Below are positions 23,618 to 32,841 of a stretch of DNA of 64,000 nucleotides, piece by piece. Position 1 is the stretch's first letter. Every line of letters starts with the position of its first letter. This stretch comes from Mesorhizobium sp. ES1-4 (GTDB lineage Bacteria; Pseudomonadota; Alphaproteobacteria; Rhizobiales; Rhizobiaceae). The translations under genes were made by a program, and so were the position numbers. The notes under the pieces were generated by a model. The model was not told where the DNA came from, did not search any database, and worked only from the letters and a program-made list of their open reading frames with translations. The stretch spans positions 62,001 to 126,000 of the forward strand of contig NZ_JAIUGV010000008.1 of NCBI RefSeq assembly GCF_020164745.1, written 5' to 3'.

Positions 23618-26095
23618 ATGGCACATGAATTTCCCACCCAGGCACGCGTGGTCATTATCGGCGGCGGCATTATCGGCTGTTCGGTGGCCTATCATCTGAC
23701 CAAACTGGGCTGGAGCGATGTGGTGCTGCTCGAACAGGGGCAGCTCAGCGGCGGCACCACCTGGCATGCCGCCGGTCTTGTCGGTCAGTTGCGTAGCCAT
23801 TCCAACATGACCAGCCTGATCCGGTATTCCACGCAGCTTTACAGCGAACTGGAGGCCGAGACCGGTCTTGCCACCGGCTGGAAGAATTGTGGTTCGCTGT
23901 CCCTAGCGCGTACGGCGGACCGCATGACGGTGTTGAAACGCACGGCCGCGTCGGCGCGCGCCCAAGGGGTCGAGATCGAGGTCATCTCGCCCCGAGAAGC
24001 CGCGGAGCTGTGGCCGGTCATGGCTGTCGACGACCTCGCCGGCGCCGTCTGGCTGCCCGGAGACGGCAAGGCCAATCCCTCCGATCTCACGCAATCGCTT
24101 GCCAAGGGCGCGCGCAATGGCGGCGCCAAAATCTTCGAGCGGGTCAAGGTGTCAGGCATCAGCGTCGGGAACGGCGTCGCGCGCGGTGTCGAGACCGACC
24201 ATGGCGACATTGCCGCCGAGATCGTCGTCAACTGCGCCGGCCAATGGGCGCGCAAGGTCGGGCTGATGTGCGGCGTGTCGGTGCCGTTGCATTCGGCCGA
24301 GCACATGTACATCGTCACCGGCCGGATCGAGGGCGTGCATCCGGACCTGCCCGTCATGCGCGACCCTGACGGCTTCATCTATTTCAAGGAAGAGGTCGGT
24401 GGCCTGGTCATGGGCGGCTTCGAGCCGCATGCCAAGCCTTGGGGCATGGACGGCATCCCCGAAAATTTCGAATTCGCGCTGCTGCCGGACGACTGGGACC
24501 AGTTCGAGATCCTGATGGAAAACGCGCTTGTTCGCGTGCCGCGGTTGGCGCAGGCCGAGGTCAAGAAATTCTACAATGGTCCAGAAAGCTTCACGCCCGA
24601 CAACAATTTCCTCCTCGGCGAGGCGCCCGAACTGAAGAATTTCTATGTCGGCGCCGGCCTCAACTCGATGGGCATTGCCAGCGCCGGCGGCACCGGCAGG
24701 GCGCTGGCCGAATGGATCGTCAACGGCGCGCCGACCATGGATTTGTGGCCGGTCGACATCAGGCGCTTCGCCTCGTTCAACAACAATCCGCGCTGGCTGC
24801 ATGACCGCGTCAAGGAGACGCTCGGCCTGCACTATGCCATGCCATGGCCGAACCGCGAGTTGGATACTGCTCGGCCCTTCCGGCGATCACCGCTTTACGA
24901 CCGGCTTGCCGCCAAAGGAGCCTGCTTCGGCTCCAAAATGGGCTGGGAGCGCGCCAACTGGTTTGCCGGTCCAGAAGAGAAGGCCGAAAACGCCTATGCC
25001 TTCGACCGCCAGAACTGGCACGAAGCGGTGCGGCGCGAGATGAAGGCGACGCGTGAGGCTGTGGCGATCTTCGACCAGACCTCCTTCGCCAAGCTTCTTG
25101 TCCAGGGCCGCGATGCCTGTGCGGCGTTGAACCGGATCTGCGCCGGCGAAATCGATGTGCCGGTGGGCACGTCGGTCTACACGGGCGTGCTCAATGCGCG
25201 CGGCGGTTACGAGAGCGATCTCACGGTGATGCGGCTCGGCGCGGAAAAATTCCTCATCGTCACCGGCTCCGCCCAGGCAGTCCACGATGCCGACTGGATC
25301 GTCAAGAATATTCCGGCCGATGCACATGCCATCCTGACCGACGTCACCTCATCCTATGCCGTGCTGGCTGTGATGGGGCCGCGCTCGCGCGATCTGCTCG
25401 GCAAGCTGTCCTCGGCGGACTTTTCCAACAGCGGCTTTCCCTTCGCCGCCATTCGCGAAATCGACATCGGCTATGCCACAGCCTATGCCAACCGCATGAC
25501 CTATGTCGGTGAGCTCGGCTGGGAACTGATCGTGCCGACCGAATTCGCTGTTGGAGTCTATGAGGCGCTGCATGATGCCGGCCGCGAATTCGGCTTGGCC
25601 GACGCCGGCTACTACGCGCTCGATGCCTTGCGCATCGAAAAGGGCTTTCGCGCCTGGGGCCGCGAACTGACGCCTGACATCAACCCCTGGCAGGCGGGGC
25701 TTGGCTTTGCCGTCGCGATGGACAAGCCAGGCGGTTTCATCGGGCATGATGCGCTCGCCGCTGCGAAATCCTCGTCGGCACTGACCAAGCGCATCGTGCT
25801 GTTCACAACAGACGACGCCGAGCCGATGCTGTGGGGCGGCGAGCTGATCCTGCGCGACGGCAAACCGGTCGGCGAGGTCCGCTCAGCCGCGTACGGCCAT
25901 ACGCTCGGGCGCTCGGTCGCGCTCGGGCTGATCGAGCATGAAACGGGCGTCGACACCTCATTCCTGCGTGACGGCCGTTTCGAGATCGAACTCGCTGGAA
26001 TACGCCATGCGGCTACCCCGCATCTGCGCACCCCTTACGACCCGAAGTCCGAGCGGGTCAAAGCGGATGCGGTTGAAGTGAGAGAGGCGGCGTAG
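23618..26095 (+). CDS. Dimethylglycine/sarcosine-dehydrogenase-like FAD-GcvT protein
   Basis: The start at 23618 gives MAHEFPTQARVVIIGG. The 825-aa protein has an N-terminal DAO-type FAD domain (GGGIIG at 15-20; TTWHAAGL with His50, the residue that carries covalent FAD in mammalian dimethylglycine dehydrogenase) and a C-terminal half of GcvT/aminomethyltransferase type (from about residue 430) that would pass the formaldehyde-level carbon to tetrahydrofolate. It should demethylate an N-methylated amine such as dimethylglycine, sarcosine or a betaine product. No electron-transfer partner or betaine transporter adjoins. The DeoR gene and iterons upstream suggest induction by an unknown substrate. 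Convergent with the LysR gene, 5 bases apart. Confidence 0.88.
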   Translation: MAHEFPTQARVVIIGGGIIGCSVAYHLTKLGWSDVVLLEQGQLSGGTTWHAAGLVGQLRSHSNMTSLIRYSTQLYSELEAETGLATGWKNCGSLSLARTADRMTVLKRTAASARAQGVEIEVISPREAAELWPVMAVDDLAGAVWLPGDGKANPSDLTQSLAKGARNGGAKIFERVKVSGISVGNGVARGVETDHGDIAAEIVVNCAGQWARKVGLMCGVSVPLHSAEHMYIVTGRIEGVHPDLPVMRDPDGFIYFKEEVGGLVMGGFEPHAKPWGMDGIPENFEFALLPDDWDQFEILMENALVRVPRLAQAEVKKFYNGPESFTPDNNFLLGEAPELKNFYVGAGLNSMGIASAGGTGRALAEWIVNGAPTMDLWPVDIRRFASFNNNPRWLHDRVKETLGLHYAMPWPNRELDTARPFRRSPLYDRLAAKGACFGSKMGWERANWFAGPEEKAENAYAFDRQNWHEAVRREMKATREAVAIFDQTSFAKLLVQGRDACAALNRICAGEIDVPVGTSVYTGVLNARGGYESDLTVMRLGAEKFLIVTGSAQAVHDADWIVKNIPADAHAILTDVTSSYAVLAVMGPRSRDLLGKLSSADFSNSGFPFAAIREIDIGYATAYANRMTYVGELGWELIVPTEFAVGVYEALHDAGREFGLADAGYYALDALRIEKGFRAWGRELTPDINPWQAGLGFAVAMDKPGGFIGHDALAAAKSSSALTKRIVLFTTDDAEPMLWGGELILRDGKPVGEVRSAAYGHTLGRSVALGLIEHETGVDTSFLRDGRFEIELAGIRHAATPHLRTPYDPKSERVKADAVEVREAA

Positions 26096-26100
26096 AACAC

Positions 26101-26970
26101 TTAATCCGCCGACATCGAGCGCGCCATGTCGAGAAAGGCGCGCACCAGCTTGCCGCCGCTGCGTTCGCGCAGGCAGATCAACGCCTCGTCCATCAAGGTC
26201 TCGGGCGCGTCGATGGTGATCGGGACGAGCCGCGAATCCTGGCCGAATTCCGCCGCCGAGACAAAGCCGATGCCGGCCCCCGAGGCGACGATCTCGCGCA
26301 CGGCCTCGCGGCCCTCGGCCTCGATCGCCGGCCGCAATTCGACCTTCGCGACGGCGGCGAGTTCTTCGAGCTTGTGGCGCGTCTTCGAGCCACGCTCGCG
26401 CATGACCAGCGATTCCTGCGCGAGCTGCTTGAGGGTCAGCGATTTCTTTCCCGACAGTGGATGATCGATGGAGGTGAAGGCGATGATCGGCGTCGAGTTC
26501 AGTTTCAGCACTTCGAAATCGCGTCCGGCCGGCACTTCGCCCAGCACACCGATGTCGGCGTCGTAGCTGTAGAGGCTGCTGATCACCGTTTCGGTGTTGC
26601 CGGAGCGCACCGAAACCTGCACGCCGGGATAGCGGGCCCGGAAGCTGCCGAGGATGTGAAGCAGATGGTGCGCTGCGTCGGCGACGATGCGCAGCGTACC
26701 GGAACGCAGAGCCCGTGACTCCGTCAAGAGCTCCAGCGCCTGTTGCTCGGTATCGAACATGCGGTGGGTTATTTCGAGCAGCTTCTGGCCCGAATGGGTC
26801 AGCGTGACCTGCTTCTTGTTCCGGTTGAACAACAGCACGTCGTACTCTTCCTCGAGCTTGCGCACCTGGTCCGATATCGCCGGCTGGGTCAGGAACAGTG
26901 CTTCGGCCGCACGCGAGAAGCCGCCTGAGATCGCCACCTGATGAAAAGCTCGCAGCTGAACGTAGCGCAT
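26101..26970 (-). CDS. LysR-family regulator of phosphonate genes
   Basis: A 289-aa LysR protein: winged helix at about residues 3-60 (GGFSRAAEALFLTQPAISDQV) and periplasmic-binding-protein-like effector domain from about 90. It is divergent from phnW with a 263-base AT-rich gap, the classical position for a LysR activator of the neighbouring operon, and similar LysR genes accompany phnWAY in rhizobia. The effector is probably 2-aminoethylphosphonate or a downstream phosphonate; that is inference. Confidence 0.85.
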   Translation of the reverse strand: MRYVQLRAFHQVAISGGFSRAAEALFLTQPAISDQVRKLEEEYDVLLFNRNKKQVTLTHSGQKLLEITHRMFDTEQQALELLTESRALRSGTLRIVADAAHHLLHILGSFRARYPGVQVSVRSGNTETVISSLYSYDADIGVLGEVPAGRDFEVLKLNSTPIIAFTSIDHPLSGKKSLTLKQLAQESLVMRERGSKTRHKLEELAAVAKVELRPAIEAEGREAVREIVASGAGIGFVSAAEFGQDSRLVPITIDAPETLMDEALICLRERSGGKLVRAFLDMARSMSAD

Positions 26971-27138
26971 TTTATGTGCCTTTCGGGTCGCGAAGTCGAC
27001 GGCACCTTATCATAAGCCTTGCTAGTCAAAAGACCGGAATGAACGATTCCTCTGATGCTTGGGGATGAACCACCTACGTTCACAGCCGTGTCATGACCGA
27101 CATGCAGCCTGTCCTATGGGCTTAGCACTATCGCCATA

Positions 27139-27170
27139 ATCGATACATCGATACAAAATAACGATTTTAC
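27139..27170 (+). promoter_or_regulatory. Candidate LysR-binding region upstream of phnW
   Basis: Within the 263-base divergent gap, ATCGATAC is repeated in tandem (27139-27146, 27147-27154), followed by AAAAT-AACG-ATTTT (27155-27168). GATTTTAC at 27163-27170, followed by a downstream ATCG, recurs upstream of the phosphonate transporter genes at 33971-33978. No transcription start can be set from sequence alone. Confidence 0.5.
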
Positions 27171-27233
27171 AAATATATCGTCCGGACCAACAATGGCGCC
27201 ACATCAAAAAGCAGAGACCTGTCGGAGGACACC

Positions 27234-28433
27234 ATGCTCGCCGAGACGAAATTTGCCGCGGAGCCGCTGGCCAGGCCGGCGCTGGGTGAGCCCTATCTTT
27301 TGACTCCCGGGCCGCTCACCACCGCCTATTCGGTCAAGCAGGCGATGCTGCGCGACTGGGGATCCTGGGACGGCGACTTCCGCGACATGACATCAGACAT
27401 GCGCCGCCGCCTGCTGGCGCTGACCGGCGACGCGAAAGGCGAGTTCGACTGTGTGCCGATGCAAGGCAGCGGCTCCTTCTGTGTCGAGGCGATGCTGGGC
27501 TCGTTCGTGCCGAAGGACGGCAAGGTCCTAGTGCTGGCCAACGGCGCCTACGGCCTGCGTGCCGCACAGACCATGCAATACCTTGGCCGCGCCTATACGC
27601 TGATCGACAAGGGTGACTACCTGCCGCCGCGCGGCGACGAGGTGGCGGCCGCTCTAGAGGCCGATCCCGCGATCACGCATGTCATCGCCATTCACTGCGA
27701 GACCAGCTCCGGCATTTTGAACCCGGTCGCCGAGATCGCCGACGCCGTCCATGCCAAGGGCCGCAAGCTGCTCGTCGATTCCATGAGTGCGTTCGGCGCC
27801 GTTGCGCTCGACGTCAACGAGATCCGTTACGAGGCAATGGTCTCGTCGGCCAACAAATGCATCGAGGGCGTGCCGGGTTTCGGCTTCATCATTGCGCGCA
27901 AGAGCGAGCTTGAAGCCGCCAAGGGCCGCAGCCACTCGCTGTCGCTCGACGTCCATGCGCAATGGGCGCACATGAACAAGACCGGCCAGTGGCGCTACAC
28001 GCCGCCGACACACGTCGTCGCCGCCTTTCTGGAGGCGCTGCGCCAGCACGAAGCCGAAGGCGGCGTCGCCGGTCGCGGCGCCCGCTACAGCAGGAATCGC
28101 GACGTCATGGTGGCCGGCATGCGCGAACTCGGCTTCGAAACCCTGCTCAGGGATCGCTGGCTGTCGCCGATCATCGTCACCTTCTTCAACCCGGCCCATG
28201 CCAACTTCGCTTTCGACCGCTTCTATGAACTGATGAAAGAGAAGGGCTTCATCATCTATCCAGGCAAGCTCACTGTCGTGGACAGTTTCCGCGTCGGCTG
28301 CATCGGCCAGATGGATGAACATGTCATGCGCCGCGTCGTCGAGGCGGCGGCGCAATCGCTGAAGGAAATGGGCGTCGACACCGCCGCTCCACCCGCCGCA
28401 GCAATCGCCGAGCGCGCCAAACTCGCCGCCTGA
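27234..28433 (+). CDS. phnW: 2-aminoethylphosphonate:pyruvate transaminase
   Basis: The 399-aa fold-type I class V aminotransferase converts 2-aminoethylphosphonate plus pyruvate to phosphonoacetaldehyde plus alanine. LLTPGPLTT (about 22-30) binds the substrate end, and the PLP Lys is residue 208 (SSANKCIEGVPG). A GGAGG ribosome binding site is 6 bases before the ATG. It is followed by phnA and phnY, giving the oxidative route through phosphonoacetate instead of the PhnX phosphonatase route. It carries about 30 C-terminal residues rich in Ala beyond the usual end. Confidence 0.93.
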   Translation: MLAETKFAAEPLARPALGEPYLLTPGPLTTAYSVKQAMLRDWGSWDGDFRDMTSDMRRRLLALTGDAKGEFDCVPMQGSGSFCVEAMLGSFVPKDGKVLVLANGAYGLRAAQTMQYLGRAYTLIDKGDYLPPRGDEVAAALEADPAITHVIAIHCETSSGILNPVAEIADAVHAKGRKLLVDSMSAFGAVALDVNEIRYEAMVSSANKCIEGVPGFGFIIARKSELEAAKGRSHSLSLDVHAQWAHMNKTGQWRYTPPTHVVAAFLEALRQHEAEGGVAGRGARYSRNRDVMVAGMRELGFETLLRDRWLSPIIVTFFNPAHANFAFDRFYELMKEKGFIIYPGKLTVVDSFRVGCIGQMDEHVMRRVVEAAAQSLKEMGVDTAAPPAAAIAERAKLAA

Positions 28434-28456
28434 AGCGGCAGATTTCGAGGATTTCC

Positions 28457-29713
28457 ATGAACCAGATGTCTCCCGTCAACGTCGCCGTCAACGGCCGCAC
28501 CTACGCCTGGCCACGCGTGCCGGCGATCGCCATCTGCCTCGACGGCTGTGAGCCGGCCTATCTGGACGAGGCTATTCAGGCCGGGCTGATGCCGGCCCTG
28601 GTCAGGATCAAGCAGAAGGGCACGGTGCGCATGGCGCACTCGGTCATCCCGAGCTTCACCAATCCCAACAATCTGTCGATCGCCACCGGCCGGCCGCCGT
28701 CGGTGCACGGCATCTGCGGCAACTATCTCTACGAGCGTGAGACCGGCAAGGAAGTGATGATGAACGACCCGCGCTTCCTGCGCGCGCCGACCATCTTTCA
28801 GGCCTTCTACGACGCCGGTGCCAAGGTCGCCGTGGTGACCGCCAAGGACAAGCTGCGTGCGCTGCTCGGCAAGGCGCTTGCCTTCGACGAGGGTCGCGCG
28901 CTGTGCTTTTCGGCGGAAAAATCGGACACCACGACGGTCGCCGAGCACGGCATCGACAATGCCTCGAAGCACTTTGGGCTTCCAGTGCCGGAAGTCTATT
29001 CGGCGGAACTGTCGGAATTCGTCTTCGCCGCTGGCGTCCAGCTGCTCAGGGAATTCCATCCTGACATCATGTACCTGACGACCACCGACTATGTGCAGCA
29101 TAAATATGCGCCCGGCGTGCCCCAGGCCAACGCCTTCTACGAAATGTTCGACAAGTACCTGACAGAGCTCGACGCGCTGGGTGCCGCGATCGTCGTCACC
29201 GCCGACCATGGCATGAAGCCCAAGCACAAGCCGGACGGGTCGCCCGACGTCGTCTACGTCCAGGACCTGCTCGACGAATGGCTGGGCAAGGACGCCGCCC
29301 GCGTCATCCTGCCGATCACCGACCCCTATGTGGTGCATCACGGCGCGCTGGGTTCCTTCGCCACCGCCTATCTGCCTGACGGCGCCGACCAGGCCGGCAT
29401 CATGGCGCGGCTGGCCGCGACCGACGGCATCATGCTGGTCGTCGACAGCCCGACGGCGTGCGAGCGCTTCGAACTGCCGGCCGACCGCATCGGCGACATC
29501 GTGCTGATCTCGACCGAGAACAAGACGATCGGCACCAGCGAACACCGCCACGATCTCGCGGCCCTCAACGAACCGCTGCGCTCGCATGGCGGACTGACCG
29601 AGCAGGAAGTGCCGTTCATCGTCAACCGCGTGCTGCCGGATCTGCCCAACGAGCCCGTGCTGAGGAACTTCGACGCATTTTACTACGCCACCATGGCGGC
29701 CGCGCTGGCATAG
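28457..29713 (+). CDS. phnA: Phosphonoacetate hydrolase
   Basis: The 418-aa zinc hydrolase of the alkaline-phosphatase superfamily splits phosphonoacetate to acetate and phosphate. The metal and nucleophile set is complete: Asp29, Thr68 (SFTNPNN), Asp211, His215, Asp250, His251 and His377. These numbers coincide with those I recall from the Sinorhizobium meliloti PhnA structure, so the start at 28457 is almost surely right; GAGG lies 7 bases upstream. It begins 23 bases after phnW. A 183-base repeat element separates it from phnY. Confidence 0.94.
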   Translation: MNQMSPVNVAVNGRTYAWPRVPAIAICLDGCEPAYLDEAIQAGLMPALVRIKQKGTVRMAHSVIPSFTNPNNLSIATGRPPSVHGICGNYLYERETGKEVMMNDPRFLRAPTIFQAFYDAGAKVAVVTAKDKLRALLGKALAFDEGRALCFSAEKSDTTTVAEHGIDNASKHFGLPVPEVYSAELSEFVFAAGVQLLREFHPDIMYLTTTDYVQHKYAPGVPQANAFYEMFDKYLTELDALGAAIVVTADHGMKPKHKPDGSPDVVYVQDLLDEWLGKDAARVILPITDPYVVHHGALGSFATAYLPDGADQAGIMARLAATDGIMLVVDSPTACERFELPADRIGDIVLISTENKTIGTSEHRHDLAALNEPLRSHGGLTEQEVPFIVNRVLPDLPNEPVLRNFDAFYYATMAAALA

Positions 29714-29724
29714 GCTGAGCCAAT

Positions 29725-29907
29725 GTCGACCCCCACTCCGCCTCGCTTTGCTCGGCACCTCTCCCCCGATCGACGGGGGAGAGGAAAGGCGCCAAGCCGA
29801 TCCCGCAGCGTGTTGGTTGGGAAACAATGGGGCGCTGACGTTGCCGAACTTCCTCTCCCCCGTCGATCGGGGGAGAGGTGGCCCGGAGGGCCGGAGTGGG
29901 GGTCGAC
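29725..29907. repeat. RIME-like palindromic intergenic element between phnA and phnY
   Basis: The element is bounded by a perfect 16-base inverted repeat (GTCGACCCCCACTCCG at 29725-29740, its complement at 29892-29907). Inside are two hairpins with the same 10-base arms, CCTCTCCCCC/GGGGGAGAGG, at 29758-29784 and 29852-29878, with seven-base loops GATCGAC and GTCGATC that are complementary to each other. This mosaic resembles the rhizobial RIME elements. It carries no gene; several short open frames through it are artefacts of the palindromes. Confidence 0.8.
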
Positions 29908-29949
29908 CCTGTGCCCCAACGGACCCAAGAAGCTGCTGGAGCAGAGCCC

Positions 29950-31407
29950 ATGACCAAACTTGACCCTGCCATCAAAGTTCGCCACGAGCCGATGCGCATT
30001 GCCGGCAAGAAAGTCGATGCCGACAGCATAGTCGAGGTGCGTTACCCCTGGAACGACACCGTCATCGGAACCGTTCCCGCCGGCCGCGCCGAGCATGCGC
30101 GAAAAGCCTTCGAGATTGCCGCCGGCTACAAATCGAAGCTGACCCGCTACGAGCGTCAGCAGATCCTGTTTCGCACCGCCGAAGCCCTGGCGTCGCGCCG
30201 GGAGGAGATATCCGATCTGATCACGCTCGAGCTCGGCATCTCCAAGACGGACTCGCTCTACGAAGTCGGCCGCGCCTATGACGTGTTCACGCTGTCGGCG
30301 CAGATGTGCATCCAGGACGATGGCCAGATATTCTCGTGCGATCTCACCCCCCACGGCAAGGCGCGCAAGATCTTCACCACGCGCGAGCCGCTGAAGGCGA
30401 TATCGGCGATCACGCCGTTCAACCACCCGCTCAACATGGTCTCGCACAAGGTGGCCCCGGCGATCGCCACCAACAATTGCGTTGTGGTGAAGCCGACCGA
30501 GTTGACGCCTATGACGGCACTGCTGCTCGCCGACATCCTTTACGAAGCCGGCCTGCCGCCGGAAATGCTCTCGGTGGTGACCGGCTGGCCGGCCGATATC
30601 GGCAACGAGATGATCACCAACGACAACATCGATCTCATCACCTTCACCGGCGGCGTGCCGGTCGGCAAGATGATCGCGCGCACCGCCGGCTACAAGCGTC
30701 AGGTGCTGGAGCTCGGCGGTAACGATCCGCTGATCATTCTCAACGATCTCTCCGACGAGGATCTGGCCAAGGCCGCCGATCTCGCCCTGGCGGGTGCGAC
30801 CAAAAACTCCGGCCAGCGCTGTACCGCGGTCAAGCGAATCCTGGTCCAGGAGAGCGTCGCCGATCGCTTCGTGCCGTTGGTGCTGGAGCGGGCGAAGAAA
30901 ATCCGCTTCGGCGACCCGATGGACCGCGCGACCGATCTCGGCACCGTTGTGCACGAGAAGGCGGCGGCGCTGTTCGAAACCCGCGTCCACATGGCCGCCG
31001 AGCAGGGCGCCGAGATTCTCTACAATCCCGGCCGCCAGGGCGCGCTGCTGCCGCCGATCGTTGTCGATCGTGTGCCGCACACATCCGAACTGGTGATGGA
31101 AGAGACCTTCGGGCCGATCATCCCCATCGTGCGCGCGCCCGACGATGACGAGGCGCTGATCGCGTTGTCCAACTCGACCGCCTTCGGACTGTCGTCGGGC
31201 GTCTGCACCAACTCGTTTCCCCGCATGCAGAAATACATCGCCGGCCTGCAGGTCGGCACGGTCAACATCTGGGAAGTGCCGGGCTACCGCATCGAGATGT
31301 CGCCCTTCGGCGGTATCAAGGATTCGGGCAATGGCTACAAGGAAGGCGTCATCGAGGCGATGAAGAGCTACACCAATGTGAAGACGTTTTCGCTGCCCTG
31401 GTCCTGA
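29950..31407 (+). CDS. phnY: Phosphonoacetaldehyde dehydrogenase
   Basis: A 485-aa NAD-dependent aldehyde dehydrogenase with FNHPLN near 157-162 (Asn158), Glu254 (LELGG) and catalytic Cys291 (SGQRC), the same Cys number and protein length as I recall for S. meliloti PhnY. It oxidises phosphonoacetaldehyde from PhnW (and probably from the PbfA-like enzyme) to phosphonoacetate for PhnA. The start at 29950 lies after the RIME-like element with a GGAG about ten bases upstream; the earlier in-frame ATG is inside the repeat and is not used. Confidence 0.92.
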   Translation: MTKLDPAIKVRHEPMRIAGKKVDADSIVEVRYPWNDTVIGTVPAGRAEHARKAFEIAAGYKSKLTRYERQQILFRTAEALASRREEISDLITLELGISKTDSLYEVGRAYDVFTLSAQMCIQDDGQIFSCDLTPHGKARKIFTTREPLKAISAITPFNHPLNMVSHKVAPAIATNNCVVVKPTELTPMTALLLADILYEAGLPPEMLSVVTGWPADIGNEMITNDNIDLITFTGGVPVGKMIARTAGYKRQVLELGGNDPLIILNDLSDEDLAKAADLALAGATKNSGQRCTAVKRILVQESVADRFVPLVLERAKKIRFGDPMDRATDLGTVVHEKAAALFETRVHMAAEQGAEILYNPGRQGALLPPIVVDRVPHTSELVMEETFGPIIPIVRAPDDDEALIALSNSTAFGLSSGVCTNSFPRMQKYIAGLQVGTVNIWEVPGYRIEMSPFGGIKDSGNGYKEGVIEAMKSYTNVKTFSLPWS

Positions 31408-31480
31408 CCGGATCACACTGGCTGGCAGGACAAATCGAGGGGGCGTTTCGCGCTCCCTCATTCGCGTTTCGGAGACAATG

Positions 31481-32839
31481 ATGGCCGCGATAACCGAGCT
31501 TGTGCATACCGAGGGCGATTCCAACACCACGGCGGCCCGCGGCCGCTGGGATGCCGGCCAGGACGATCCCCGCATCCGCGGCCTGCTCGATCGCGACGCG
31601 GCCGCCTTCATGCACCAGAGCCTGTCCAGCCCCTGCCTTTCGACGATCGCCAAGGCCGAGGGCATCTGGATCGAGGACACCGCCGGTCGCCGTTTCATGG
31701 ACTTCCACGGCAACAGCGTGCATCACCTCGGCTACGGCCACCCAAAACTGGTGGCGGCGATCAAGAAGCAGCTCGACGACCTCTGCTTCGCGCCGCGCCG
31801 CTTCACCTGCGAGCCTGCCGTCGAACTGGCGGAGAGACTGGCGGCCCTCGCGCCAGGCGATCTCGGCAAGGTGCTGTTCACCACCGGCGGCTCCGATGCC
31901 ATCGAGGTCGCGCTGAAGATCGCGCGCGCCGCCACCGGCCGTTTCAAGACCGTGTCGTTCTGGGATGCTTTCCACGGTGCCGGCTTCGGCGCGGCCAGCG
32001 TCGGCGGCGAGGCGACGTTCCGCTCGCATATCGCAGGCCCGATGATGACCGGCACCGAGCACGTCGCTCCCTGGGACGGCTATCGCTGCCCTTACGGTCA
32101 CCATTCCCTGGAGGCATCGGGGCTCGCCTGTGTCAACATGATCGCCTATGTGCTCGGCCGCGAACAGGACGTGGCGGCGGTCGTCGCCGAGCCGATGCGG
32201 GCGACGCCCAATCCACCGCCGCCCGGTTTCTGGAAGCGGGTGCGCGAGGCCTGCGACCGCTATGGCACGCTGCTGATCTTCGACGAGATCCCGACCGGCC
32301 TCGGCAAGACCGGCAAATTCTTTGCCCATGAGCATGACGGCGTCACGCCCGACATCGTCGTCCTCGGCAAATCGCTCGGCGGCGGCATCTTGCCGATCGC
32401 CGCCGTCATCGCGCGCCGCGACCTCGACGTCACGGGCGGCTTTGCCATCGGCCATTACACCCACGAGAAGAACCCGGTAACGACGCGCGCCGCGCTGACG
32501 ACGATCGACATCATTTTGGAAGAGGGATTGGTCGAACGGTCGGCCGAACTCGGTCGGCATATGCTGGGGCGCATGCAGGATCTGATGGCGCGCTCGCCCC
32601 ATGTCGGCGACGTCAGGGGCAGGGGGCTGATGGTCGGTGTCGAACTCGTCGAGGATCGCGCCACGCGTCAACCCGCGCGCGATCTTGCCGAGCGTGTCTT
32701 CTATGCCTGTCTCGAGCAAGGCCTGAGCTTCAAGATCAGCCAAGGCAACGTGCTGACGCTCTCGCCGCCGCTGGTCATTTCGAAGGCCGATCTCGATCGC
32801 GCGCTCGACATCGTCGAAGCCGCGGTGCTGGCGGCCTGA
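31481..32839 (+). CDS. pbfA: Class III PLP enzyme, probable (R)-1-hydroxy-2-aminoethylphosphonate ammonia-lyase
   Basis: A 452-aa class III aminotransferase-fold protein with Asp268 (IFDEIP) and PLP Lys297 (VLGKSLGGG). Features I associate with the PbfA family are FMHQSLSSPCL near 43-53, DFHGNSVHHLGYGHP near 74-88 and GHYTHEKNPVT near 325-335. PbfA eliminates ammonia from (R)-1-hydroxy-2-aminoethylphosphonate to give phosphonoacetaldehyde, which feeds PhnY; it typically accompanies phnW. Of two adjacent ATGs I choose the one at 31481, 6 bases after GGAG. The family call rests on motif memory and context, not on an alignment. An ordinary transaminase is the alternative. Confidence 0.7.
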   Translation: MAAITELVHTEGDSNTTAARGRWDAGQDDPRIRGLLDRDAAAFMHQSLSSPCLSTIAKAEGIWIEDTAGRRFMDFHGNSVHHLGYGHPKLVAAIKKQLDDLCFAPRRFTCEPAVELAERLAALAPGDLGKVLFTTGGSDAIEVALKIARAATGRFKTVSFWDAFHGAGFGAASVGGEATFRSHIAGPMMTGTEHVAPWDGYRCPYGHHSLEASGLACVNMIAYVLGREQDVAAVVAEPMRATPNPPPPGFWKRVREACDRYGTLLIFDEIPTGLGKTGKFFAHEHDGVTPDIVVLGKSLGGGILPIAAVIARRDLDVTGGFAIGHYTHEKNPVTTRAALTTIDIILEEGLVERSAELGRHMLGRMQDLMARSPHVGDVRGRGLMVGVELVEDRATRQPARDLAERVFYACLEQGLSFKISQGNVLTLSPPLVISKADLDRALDIVEAAVLAA

Positions 32840-32841
32840 CC

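Noticed and set aside
28256..29827. 523-codon minus-strand open frame over phnA
   Set aside because: Antisense to phnA, whose full metal-ligand set is intact on the plus strand.
29683..31713. 676-codon minus-strand open frame over phnY
   Set aside because: Antisense to phnY and running through the palindromic element; low-complexity Arg/His-rich translation, no family motif.
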